Shown: positions 1 through 6,647 of the stretch, piece by piece
Position numbering within the stretch: position 1 is the stretch's first letter
How the letters are laid out: every line of letters begins with the position of its first letter
Origin: an uncultured Clostridia bacterium
GTDB taxonomy: Bacteria; Bacillota; Clostridia; Oscillospirales; CAG-272
Assembly: GCA_944381085.1 (NCBI GenBank)
Contig: CALWJX010000010.1
Location: forward strand, 1 to 53,293
Direction: 5' to 3'
DNA length: 53,293 nt
Position numbers and translations under genes: made by a program
The notes under the pieces: model-generated
Database searches by the model: none
What the model was told of the DNA's origin: nothing
Seen by the model: only the letters and a program-made list of their open reading frames with translations

Positions 1-155
1 GCGAGTGATTGCCATGTTCCGTCGTAGCGCTTGCACCACCTTTTCACGCTTGACAGACTGACTCCGTACATTCTGCTCGCAAAACTTTTGCCTTTTCTTA
101 AAGAAAGTTTCACTACTGCTTGACGCTTACGGGCTTCTTGTGTTATAATATTCAT
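1..155 (-). CDS. Transposase-like helix-turn-helix protein, N-terminal fragment cut by window edge
   Basis: Reading the minus strand from ATG at 155-153 gives 51 codons open to the window edge. The start has a purine-rich ribosome binding site (AGAGAGGA) a few bases upstream. The peptide is basic and contains a compact helix-turn-helix of the kind that opens IS-type transposases and integrases (FASRMYGVSLSSVKRW, then CKRYDGTW). By family knowledge such N-terminal domains bind the terminal inverted repeats, and a DDE catalytic domain would follow beyond the edge. No terminal repeat or target duplication is visible here, so whether the element is intact cannot be judged. A TATAAT-like -10 (minus strand, near 200-205) lies upstream without a convincing -35. 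The exact IS family (IS3, IS481 or other) is not settled. Confidence 0.6.
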   Translation of the reverse strand, partial: MNIITQEARKRQAVVKLSLRKGKSFASRMYGVSLSSVKRWCKRYDGTWQSL

Positions 156-290
156 GGGAAGTTCCTCTCTGATACGGTTTTGTTTGTTGTGGTGACTACA
201 TTATACCATATCTTTGAGGATCTTCCTTTCCTTTTTGGTTCATATCATTTTAGCACATACACAAATCCTGTTTTTTTTATAAAAAAACTC

Positions 291-319
291 TTGACAAGCT
301 TTCCTTAAAGTGGTATAAT
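291..319 (+). promoter_or_regulatory. Sigma-A promoter for rpmG-secE-nusG
   Basis: TTGACA at 291-296 and TATAAT at 314-319 with a 17 bp spacer are a full-consensus housekeeping promoter. Transcription should start near 326, leaving a leader of roughly 115 bases before rpmG. Confidence 0.9.
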
Positions 320-326
320 TAATTTA

Positions 327-411
327 CCTCTGTAAACAAGGCTTTTTTTGTTATGTCCGGCGCGCATACGGACATCCTGTCAGAGGGAGGTACACGGACA
401 GTTCGGCTGTC
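327..411 (+). promoter_or_regulatory. Structured 5' leader of the rpmG operon
   Basis: The leader has nested inverted repeats. CCTCTG (327-332) can pair with CAGAGG (381-386), enclosing a TGTCCG/CGGACA hairpin (354-359 with 369-374). A further GACAG-TTCGG-CTGTC hairpin sits at 397-411. The rpmG ribosome binding site (GGGAGGTG, about 428-435) lies just after it. This could be a plain stable 5' end or a feedback site; no known leader family is recognised. Confidence 0.45.
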
Positions 412-442
412 AAATAAATTTTAAACGGGAGGTGCCGAAATC

Positions 443-604
443 ATGGCTAATGACGTAAGAGTCAAAATTACTCTTGCCTGCACCGAATGCAAGCAGAGAA
501 ATTATGACACAAAGAAAAACAAGAAGAATGATCCGGACAGATTGGAACTTAAAAAATACTGCAAGTTCTGCCGCAAGCACACTCTTCACAAAGAAACAAA
601 GTGA
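443..604 (+). CDS. rpmG: 50S ribosomal protein L33
   Basis: Encodes a 53-residue basic protein starting [11 protein letters not shown]. It is a zinc-ribbon L33 of the large ribosomal subunit: two CxxC pairs are visible (CTEC near the N-terminus and CKFC near the C-terminus), which marks the zinc-binding (C+) form. The length matches the family. The ATG at 443 is preceded by GGGAGGTG at good spacing. The stop overlaps the region just before secE, whose own ribosome binding site follows directly, so rpmG, secE and nusG are probably one transcript from the promoter at 291-319. The order rpmG-secE-nusG is conserved in Firmicutes. A tRNA-Trp gene often found between rpmG and secE is not present. 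Confidence 0.95.
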   Translation: MANDVRVKITLACTECKQRNYDTKKNKKNDPDRLELKKYCKFCRKHTLHKETK

Positions 605-621
605 AGCGGAGGGTGGTTAAA

Positions 622-1140
622 ATGACTGTCAGAAACAGCAGAAGTCTGGTCGCCCTGTTCTTGTCTGTAATTTTAATGCTCTCTTTTTTTACAGTTAACG
701 CTTTCGCCGCCGAAGAAGACTCAGTGTCCGAACAGCAGAGCGAAGGGGTAACCGAAAACGGCTCCGAAGGCTCAACCACGGCGGCAACCGAGGACGAGTC
801 GGAAACCGCAACCGAGACCGCCTCGGGCGCGGAAACCACTACGGGAACCGGAGAAGAAGGCGAAAGCAACATCACCGAGCTTGTGGTAAACCTTGTCATC
901 GGCGGCGTAATTATCGTAATAGCCGTTGTACTGATAATCAAAAACAGAGTTAAGCTCGGAGCGTTCCTCCGTTCCGTAAAGAACGAGCTGCACAAAATCA
1001 TATGGTCGCCGAAGGAACAGACACGCAAGAATTTTCTTGTCGTTATCGTGATTTGCGCCGCGGTAGCTATACTTGTAGGTTTGCTTGATTTCGCTTTCAG
1101 CAAGGGAATTATAGGTCTTGCATCACTTTTCAGCAGATAA
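622..1140 (+). CDS. secE: Preprotein translocase subunit SecE, with signal-peptide-like extension
   Basis: 172 residues from ATG 622, chosen because GGAGGGTGG lies just upstream; the in-frame GTG at 601 overlaps rpmG. The C-terminal part (about 115-172) is classic SecE: an amphipathic helix (FLRSVKNELHKIIWSP) followed by one membrane segment (about 138-160). SecE clamps SecY in the membrane translocon. Unusual is everything before it: residues 1-30 look like a cleavable signal peptide (basic start, hydrophobic core, ending NAFAA), then an acidic Thr/Ser/Glu/Gly-rich linker (31-85), then a second membrane segment (88-107). Most Gram-positive SecE proteins are about 60-70 residues with a single membrane segment. 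The linker would be predicted to face outside. Identification is secure; the role of the extension is unknown. Confidence 0.92.
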   Translation: MTVRNSRSLVALFLSVILMLSFFTVNAFAAEEDSVSEQQSEGVTENGSEGSTTAATEDESETATETASGAETTTGTGEEGESNITELVVNLVIGGVIIVIAVVLIIKNRVKLGAFLRSVKNELHKIIWSPKEQTRKNFLVVIVICAAVAILVGLLDFAFSKGIIGLASLFSR

Positions 1141-1176
1141 TTTTGAAATTGTGTAAATTAACGGAGTTACTGTAAT

Positions 1177-1722
1177 ATGAGTGATATTGATGAGATGAAC
1201 GTAGGCCTGAAATGGTATGTTGCGCACACATATTCGGGTTACGAAAACAAGGTAAAAACAAGCCTTGAGAAAATCGTCGAGAACCGCGGTCTGGGAAATC
1301 TTATTTACGATATAAAAATTCCCGTGGAAACGGTTATCGAAAAAGACGGAGACAAGGAAAAAACCGAAGAGATAAAGATTTTTCCGAGTTATGTCTTTAT
1401 CAAAATGATCATGACGGATGAAAGTTGGCACGCCGTAAGAAACATTACGGGAGTTACGGGCTTTGTCGGTCCCGGCTCGCGTCCCACGCCTCTTTCGGAC
1501 AAAGAAGTCATAGATATGAACATTGAAGACGTCAAGGTTCAGCTTTCATTTAAAGTCGGGGACGAGGTCGAGGTTATAAGCGGATTGTTTGAAGGGTATG
1601 ACGGCACGGTGCAGTCTATCTCGGACGACCTCAAAACCGTTACCGTGCTTGTGAAGCGCGGAAGAAGAGATATGCCGGTCGAGCTCAACGCCTCAATGCT
1701 GAAGCTCAAATCCCGCAACTAA
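1177..1722 (+). CDS. nusG: Transcription termination/antitermination protein NusG
   Basis: 181 residues, the usual NusG length. The N-terminal NGN domain (about 10-115) starts with the family pattern WYVAHTYSGYENKVK and binds the RNA polymerase clamp. The C-terminal KOW domain (about 125-180) has FKVGDEVEVISGLFEGYDG, which contacts Rho or the ribosome. The protein regulates elongation, pausing and transcription-translation coupling. It follows secE by 36 bases and is likely co-transcribed with it. No insertions or missing motifs are seen. Confidence 0.97.
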   Translation: MSDIDEMNVGLKWYVAHTYSGYENKVKTSLEKIVENRGLGNLIYDIKIPVETVIEKDGDKEKTEEIKIFPSYVFIKMIMTDESWHAVRNITGVTGFVGPGSRPTPLSDKEVIDMNIEDVKVQLSFKVGDEVEVISGLFEGYDGTVQSISDDLKTVTVLVKRGRRDMPVELNASMLKLKSRN

Positions 1723-1812
1723 AAGCAAAATTTTTTTAAGTTTCTTTTTTAAACGCTTGCATGTTGAGAATATCGGAATTTATAAAGCGTTTAACGTGCG
1801 TTTGCACATAAA

Positions 1813-1852
1813 GTGGGAGGGAAAAATTTTTCAATTCCCGTAGAAATACCAC
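1813..1852 (+). promoter_or_regulatory. L1-binding-site mimic in the rplK leader (autoregulatory operator in RNA)
   Basis: GTGGGAG (1813-1819) and GAAATACCAC (1843-1852) flank a GGGAA/TTCCC stem. GTGG pairs with CCAC, leaving GAG opposite GAAATA as an internal loop. This is the same arrangement as the ribosomal protein L1 site on 23S rRNA (GUGGGAG ... GAAAUACCAC). Excess L1 binding here would repress translation of rplK-rplA, as known for L1 in other bacteria and archaea. The rplK ribosome binding site (GGAGG) follows within about 5 bases. Confidence 0.8.
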
Positions 1853-1871
1853 TATTGGAGGTGTAATTATT

Positions 1872-2297
1872 ATGGCTAAAAAGATTATGGGTTACATTAA
1901 ATTGCAGCTGCCCGCAGGCAAAGCTACTCCTCAGCCCCCTGTAGGTCCGGCGCTCGGTCAGTACGGCGTTGCAATTCCTGTATTTACGAAAGAATTCAAC
2001 GAAAGAACCAAAAACGATATAGGTCTCGTAATTCCTGTCGTAATCACGGTATACGCGGACAGGTCCTTTACATTTATCACAAAAACGCCGCCCGCTCCCG
2101 TGCTTATAAAGAAAGCGGCGGGCATTGAATCGGGTTCCGACAAGCCCAACAAGACCAAGGTTGCCAAGCTCACAAAAGAGCAGGTTAGAAAAATCGCAGA
2201 GACAAAAATGCCCGACCTTAACGCCGGCTCAATTGAAGCCGCAATGAGCATGATTGCCGGCACGGCACGCTCGATGGGCGTTGTGGTCGAAGACTGA
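1872..2297 (+). CDS. rplK: 50S ribosomal protein L11
   Basis: 141 residues, the normal length. The N-terminal domain carries the conserved proline-rich [20 protein letters not shown] segment and the C-terminal rRNA-binding domain ends [16 protein letters not shown]11 sits at the base of the L7/L12 stalk in the GTPase-associated centre and is needed for factor function and the stringent response. A strong GGAGGTG precedes ATG 1872. It is co-transcribed with rplA (14 bases to the chosen rplA start) and probably repressed by L1 through the leader at 1813-1852. Confidence 0.97.
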   Translation: MAKKIMGYIKLQLPAGKATPQPPVGPALGQYGVAIPVFTKEFNERTKNDIGLVIPVVITVYADRSFTFITKTPPAPVLIKKAAGIESGSDKPNKTKVAKLTKEQVRKIAETKMPDLNAGSIEAAMSMIAGTARSMGVVVED

Positions 2298-2311
2298 GGA
2301 GGTATGTGAAA

Positions 2312-3007
2312 ATGGCTAAAATGGGTAAAAAATACGCAGAAAGCGTAAAATTGATTGAAAAAAATAAACTTTACGATCCCTCCGAGGCTTTGGCTCTTGT
2401 TTGTCAGACTTCAAAGGCGAAATTCGACGAGACCATTGAGGTCCATGTTCGCCTGGGCGTTGACTCCCGTCACGCAGACCAGCAGGTAAGAGGAGCGGTT
2501 GTGCTCCCCAACGGAACAGGTAAGTCGGTAAAGGTGCTTGTATTCGCCAAAGGCGACAATGTTCAGGCGGCTCTTGACGCGGGCGCGGATTACGCCGGCG
2601 GCGCGGAATATGCCGAAAAGATTCAGAACGAAAACTGGTTTGACTTTGATGTGGTTATCGCTTCTCCGGATATGATGGGCGTTATCGGTCGTCTGGGTAA
2701 GGTGCTCGGACCGAAAGGACTTATGCCTTCTCCCAAGGCAGGTACCGTTACTCCCGACGTTGTCCGCGCGGTAAACGAGGCAAAGGCAGGTAAGATAGAG
2801 TACCGTCTTGACAAGACAAACATTATTCACTGCCCCATCGGAAAAGCATCGTTCGGAGCGGAAAAGCTTCAGCAGAATTTTGACACGCTTCTCGGAGCCA
2901 TAGTCAAAGCAAGACCGGCTGCCGCTAAGGGTCAGTATATAAAGAGCTGCGTCATCGCTTCCACTATGGGACCCGGTATTAAGATAAATCAGGGTAAGCT
3001 CAGCTGA
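2312..3007 (+). CDS. rplA: 50S ribosomal protein L1
   Basis: 231 residues from ATG 2312. AGGAGG at 2297-2302 is 9 bases from this ATG; the in-frame GTG at 2306 is too close to the ribosome binding site. The sequence has the L1 two-domain pattern with the signature [20 protein letters not shown] about two thirds along. L1 binds 23S rRNA at the mobile L1 stalk near the E site and also acts as translational repressor of its own operon. The stop is followed after about 70 bases by an intrinsic terminator, so the rplK-rplA unit ends here, without the rplJ-rplL genes that usually follow. Confidence 0.97.
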   Translation: MAKMGKKYAESVKLIEKNKLYDPSEALALVCQTSKAKFDETIEVHVRLGVDSRHADQQVRGAVVLPNGTGKSVKVLVFAKGDNVQAALDAGADYAGGAEYAEKIQNENWFDFDVVIASPDMMGVIGRLGKVLGPKGLMPSPKAGTVTPDVVRAVNEAKAGKIEYRLDKTNIIHCPIGKASFGAEKLQQNFDTLLGAIVKARPAAAKGQYIKSCVIASTMGPGIKINQGKLS

Positions 3008-3079
3008 TTTGACGGTCGCTGCCACAAATAAATATCAAAACAACTTACGTTAAACGTAGGATAATCAGATTTAATTCAG

Positions 3080-3126
3080 CCCATGCGGAAACAGCTTATA
3101 AAGTTATTTCCGTGTGGGTCTTTTTT
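3080..3126 (+). terminator. Intrinsic terminator after rplA
   Basis: CCCATGCGGAAA (3080-3091) pairs with TTTCCGTGTGGG (3107-3118) in a 12 bp stem with two central non-Watson-Crick pairs, followed by TCTTTTTT. It closes the rplK-rplA transcript. Because an attenuator often lies between rplA and rplJ in relatives, it may be what remains of an L10-type leader, but no L10 leader core is recognised. Confidence 0.85.
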
Positions 3127-3573
3127 AAATTTTCAAAAATACAGAGCAGTAAAAATTAAATATTTTTCGTATTCCCGGCTATTTCTGTTTTTTTCAAAAA
3201 ACTATTGTAAATAGAGTTGGTTTATGGTATAATGTATTTAGAATTTCGCGTTCGCAAAATTGTATGTTGTTCGGTTTTAATACATAGTTTAAATTTTAAT
3301 TACTCAACGGCGTTTTTGTCTCCGTACATTGATTACATAGCTAAAAGGCTGCCGGTGTTAAGTCGGGTTTTCCGAAGAAATTGTATAGCAAAATATTTAT
3401 GGGGCTTATTGCTTTTCCGACATGCATTTGCCCTTATTAATTATGCGACGCCATAACCGCATGTTTCCTTACGCCGGAGCCGGATTATTTATAAAAATTT
3501 GAATATTGATGCTGTTAATACGGGAAATAAGCTATTAAAACCCCCGAAAAACAGTTGTCGGGAGGATATAGTT
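3127..3573 (+). other. Long intergenic leader with promoter, upstream of the exonuclease gene
   Basis: A good promoter lies at 3205-3210 (TTGTAA) and 3228-3233 (TATAAT), 17 bp spacer. It would make a leader of about 330 bases. I see no convincing protein in it: an open frame at 3217-3456 starts within the -10 region and has no ribosome binding site. Near the end CCCGA (about 3543-3547) can pair with TCGGG (about 3558-3562), partly covering the GGGAGG ribosome binding site of the next gene. A structured or regulatory RNA is possible; no family is recognised. Confidence 0.5.
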
Positions 3574-4668
3574 TTGAAAAATACAATGAAACTGCGGTCT
3601 GGCGCGACTATACCGCAGATAACCAGAGAAGAAGCGGAAAAGTGTAAATATCTTACCAGAAGCGTCCTGATGCAGATGCACCTTATGCCCAAGGGAGACC
3701 CGGCGGCGTTTGATAAAGCCGCGGACGGAAGTATCATATATTACTTTGACCCTTCCCGTGTCGTCGAGGCTCCGCCGGAGCAGTGGTATTTTCCGAAGTC
3801 CAAAAGGGAAAGCATGACGCTTGACAGCGGAACCGTGATAGAGAGAATGAGCATAAGAAACGCCGCGGCGTGCTCTTATTACACAAAAGAAAGACTTGAA
3901 CAGATGCACTATGAGGCAATCGAGGAACCCGTCGCTTTTACGGTTAAAGCCGACGGAAGCATTCTTTACTTTTACGACAAAAAGACCGCGCTAAGACTTC
4001 CGCTTATGTGCGTCAAATGCGGCAAAAACATCAGATACAGAAAAAAACTCTGCAGGGAATGCTATGAAGAAGATTTAGCCGTCCGACGGGCGGAAGGCGA
4101 CTTGTACAGAAACGCCGAATATTTTATGGACCGTGACAAAGTGCTGTTTTTTGACCTTGAGCTGACCGGAGTGTACGACCACGATGAAATCATTTCAATA
4201 TCGATTATTGACGCGAACGCCAAAGTTATAATGAACACTCTTGTAAAACCGTCGCACAAGAAAAAATGGAAAAATACCGTAAAGATTCACGGTATAACAC
4301 CCGAAATGGTCGCGGACAAACCTTTGCTTGACGAACTTATTCCGGAAATAAAAGAGATATTCGACAACGCAGACAATCTTATAGCATACGGAGTCTCTAC
4401 CGACTACAGCCATATAAAATATATATACGATACCGAAGAGGAAAGAGAATTATTAAAAAAGAAGACAAGATGCTGCGCCAACGAATTTGTCCGTTACGCG
4501 CACGAACATCTCCCGGATATGCAGCACGCCGCCCTTACCGACGCAATGTCAGCGCTTGGGATCGAGTGGGACGGGGTTCCTCATTCCTCAATAGCCGATA
4601 CGGTCGCGTGCATGAAGGTCTGGGAAAAACTTTTTCCGAATTATTATAAAGACAATAAATTATCATAA
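3574..4668 (+). CDS. DEDDh-type 3'-5' exonuclease with zinc ribbon and duplicated N-terminal module
   Basis: 364 residues from TTG 3574, chosen because GGGAGG (3560-3565) is 8 bases upstream; ATG 3586 is too far. Residues about 188-355 form an RNase T/DNA polymerase III epsilon-like exonuclease: FDLELTG gives Asp194 and Glu196, ST-D277-YSHI the third acid, and H337-SSIA-D342 the His/Asp pair, so the DEDDh set is complete. Before it is a C4 zinc ribbon (Cys146, 149, 160, 163). The N-terminal half holds two copies of one module, each with a Cys, a Q/EQMH motif and an ADGSI-Y-F-D motif (about 15-62 and 85-140). Nuclease activity on single-stranded DNA or RNA ends is expected from the family; the substrate and the role of the modules are unknown. 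I do not recognise a named orthologue. Confidence 0.75.
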   Translation: MKNTMKLRSGATIPQITREEAEKCKYLTRSVLMQMHLMPKGDPAAFDKAADGSIIYYFDPSRVVEAPPEQWYFPKSKRESMTLDSGTVIERMSIRNAAACSYYTKERLEQMHYEAIEEPVAFTVKADGSILYFYDKKTALRLPLMCVKCGKNIRYRKKLCRECYEEDLAVRRAEGDLYRNAEYFMDRDKVLFFDLELTGVYDHDEIISISIIDANAKVIMNTLVKPSHKKKWKNTVKIHGITPEMVADKPLLDELIPEIKEIFDNADNLIAYGVSTDYSHIKYIYDTEEERELLKKKTRCCANEFVRYAHEHLPDMQHAALTDAMSALGIEWDGVPHSSIADTVACMKVWEKLFPNYYKDNKLS

Positions 4669-4729
4669 GTTACCTTTTAAATATCTGAAAAATCAAGCCG
4701 TCATCGGCAAAAAGTATTCTATTTGCGCC

Positions 4730-4759
4730 GCCTGCGGCGGCATGGCCTGCGGCGGCATG
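4730..4759 (+). repeat. Perfect 15 bp tandem duplication before thiI
   Basis: GCCTGCGGCGGCATG occurs twice head to tail (4730-4744, 4745-4759), GC-rich in an otherwise AT-rich spacer. The thiI ribosome binding site (GGGAG) begins directly after the second copy. Confidence 0.85.
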
Positions 4760-4769
4760 GGAGATTAAT

Positions 4770-5951
4770 ATGAGAGAAATCTTGCTGTGCAAATACGGTG
4801 AAATTATCCTTAAGGGCGCCAACAAGCGTTATTTTGAGGACATGCTGTGCAAACAGCTGCGTCAGCGAGCAAGTAAATTCGGGAGCTTTTCGATAACCCG
4901 TTCCCAAAGCACCATTTACATAGAGCCAAAAGACGACAGCGCGGACATTGATTCCATGTTCAACTGCGCGATGAACACCTTCGGTATAATCGCCGTAGGG
5001 AGAGCCGCGGAATGTAAGAAAGACCTTGAGGATATCAAAAGAGTCACAAGGGAATATATTCCCGCTTTTCTGGAAGGAAAACACAGCTTCAAGGTCGAGG
5101 GTAAACGGTCGGATAAGACCTTTTCGTACAATTCAATGCAGCTTGCGCAGATCATAGGCGGAGAAATACTCGACGTTATGAATAATAAAATCAAGGTGGA
5201 CGTACACCGACCCGAAACAACCGTTCGGGTTGAGGTCCGCGAAAACGCCGCGTATGTCCACGCGGGGCAGTTCAAAGCGGCGGGCGGAATGCCCGTAGGC
5301 TCCAACGGACACGGACTTTTGCTCTTGTCGGGCGGTATAGACTCGCCGGTAGCCGGATATATGATGGCAAAACGCGGAATGAGAATAGAGGCCGTTCATT
5401 TTGAAAGCGCGCCCTACACCAGCGATCTGGCAAGAGAAAAAGTAATTAAGCTTGCCCGCATCTTATCGGCATACACGGGAACCATATATGTCCACGTCGT
5501 ATCCCTTACACACATACAGGAAGAATTGGTAAAGAACTGCGAAGAGGATTATTTTACGCTTCTTTTAAGACGGTATATGATGGCAATTGCCTGCAAGGTG
5601 GCAGAGGACCACAATGCCGGATGTCTCATAACCGGTGAAAGTCTCGGGCAGGTAGCTTCTCAGACCGCCGAGGCTATCACGGTTACAAATCAGGCGTCCT
5701 CTCTTCCCGTATTGCGTCCCTGTATCGGACTTGACAAAGAGGAGATAGTTGAAATTTCCCGCAGAATAGGAACATTTGACACCTCTATAGAACCTTATGA
5801 AGATTGCTGCACCGTGTTTACGCCGCGCCACCCGAGAACAAGGCCTGATCTTGCAAAGGTATTGATTCAGGAAAACAAGCTTGACTTCAATTCGCTGGTG
5901 GAGGAGGCGCTGAGGACCGCTTACACCGTAAAAGCCGATCCGTTGTATTGA
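4770..5951 (+). CDS. thiI: tRNA 4-thiouridine synthase ThiI
   Basis: 393 residues. An N-terminal ferredoxin-like plus THUMP region (about 1-165) binds tRNA; the PP-loop ATP-pyrophosphatase domain follows with SGGIDSPVAGYMMAKRG (about 188-204). ThiI adenylates U8 of tRNA and delivers sulfur to make 4-thiouridine; in some bacteria it also feeds thiazole synthesis. A DCC motif late in the catalytic domain carries the expected conserved cysteine. The C-terminal rhodanese domain of the enterobacterial protein is absent, which is the usual Firmicutes form; there a dedicated cysteine desulfurase supplies sulfur, but no such gene is adjacent. GGGAG precedes the ATG. Confidence 0.95.
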   Translation: MREILLCKYGEIILKGANKRYFEDMLCKQLRQRASKFGSFSITRSQSTIYIEPKDDSADIDSMFNCAMNTFGIIAVGRAAECKKDLEDIKRVTREYIPAFLEGKHSFKVEGKRSDKTFSYNSMQLAQIIGGEILDVMNNKIKVDVHRPETTVRVEVRENAAYVHAGQFKAAGGMPVGSNGHGLLLLSGGIDSPVAGYMMAKRGMRIEAVHFESAPYTSDLAREKVIKLARILSAYTGTIYVHVVSLTHIQEELVKNCEEDYFTLLLRRYMMAIACKVAEDHNAGCLITGESLGQVASQTAEAITVTNQASSLPVLRPCIGLDKEEIVEISRRIGTFDTSIEPYEDCCTVFTPRHPRTRPDLAKVLIQENKLDFNSLVEEALRTAYTVKADPLY

Positions 5952-6040
5952 TATAAACGCATACTTTTAAAGGCATGCTTTGGCGTGATTTTGATCTGTA
6001 CCGAATTATTTATGTCGGTATGGGAAGGAGTTCATCTGAT

Positions 6041-6607
6041 ATGGAACAAAAATACTATGAAATGACAATAGCGGGTCTGAAAAGAGAACTGCCGCTTTGT
6101 CCGCTTAACGACAAACTTATGATCGCGGGTTTTGTGATATTCGGCGACCCGGAGCTGACCACCGCCTGTGCAAAGGAGCTTATTTCCAAAGCGCCGGAGT
6201 ATGATTACATGATCTCTGCCGAGGCAAAGGGAATACCGCTTGTTCATGAAATGGCGAGACTGCAGGGCAATCAGAAATACTTTCTCGCCAGAAAAGCCCC
6301 CAAAATGTACATGACCGGGGTCTTCAGCGCAGAGGTAAAGTCGATTACCACCGCCGCTATTCAGCATCTGTATCTTGACCAAAAGGACGCGGAACTTATG
6401 AAAGGCAAAAAAATTCTTGTGGTTGACGACGTAATATCCACCGGAGAATCTCTGCGCGCCATTGAGGAATTGGTAAAAAAGGCGGGCGGTATTGTTTGCG
6501 GAAGAATGTCTATTCTCGCGGAAGGTAACGCAGCCAAAAGAGACGATATTTCGTATCTTGAATATCTTCCGCTGTTTGACAGCGACGGAAACGAAATAAA
6601 GCAATAA
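6041..6607 (+). CDS. Type I phosphoribosyltransferase, adenine phosphoribosyltransferase-like
   Basis: 188 residues from ATG 6041, which has GGGAAGGAG about 10 bases upstream; an in-frame ATG at 5975 lacks a site. The PRPP-binding motif ILVVDDVISTGES (about 134-146) is intact, and an AEAKGIPLVHEMAR segment about a quarter along resembles the Apt flexible-loop region. The family transfers phosphoribose from PRPP to a purine or pyrimidine base in salvage. Substrate choice cannot be read with certainty; adenine or xanthine are likeliest. It lies between thiI and aspS in the same direction and may be co-transcribed with them. Confidence 0.8.
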   Translation: MEQKYYEMTIAGLKRELPLCPLNDKLMIAGFVIFGDPELTTACAKELISKAPEYDYMISAEAKGIPLVHEMARLQGNQKYFLARKAPKMYMTGVFSAEVKSITTAAIQHLYLDQKDAELMKGKKILVVDDVISTGESLRAIEELVKKAGGIVCGRMSILAEGNAAKRDDISYLEYLPLFDSDGNEIKQ

Positions 6608-6647
6608 AGAGTGCATTTAAGCATTAAAGAAAGGAATTTATCATAAA

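Noticed and set aside
549..1103. 184-residue minus-strand open frame opposite secE
   Set aside because: Ser/Thr/Val-rich antisense of the SecE linker; rpmG and secE are well supported on the plus strand.
3217..3456. 79-residue open frame before the exonuclease gene
   Set aside because: It begins inside the -10 region of the promoter and has no ribosome binding site.
3127..3573. 6S RNA, tmRNA, RNase P or SRP RNA
   Set aside because: None of the conserved cores of these RNAs could be found by eye in the leader.
4730..4759. Part of a coding repeat (ACGGM)
   Set aside because: The 15-mer is not in frame with thiI and has no reading frame of its own with a start site.
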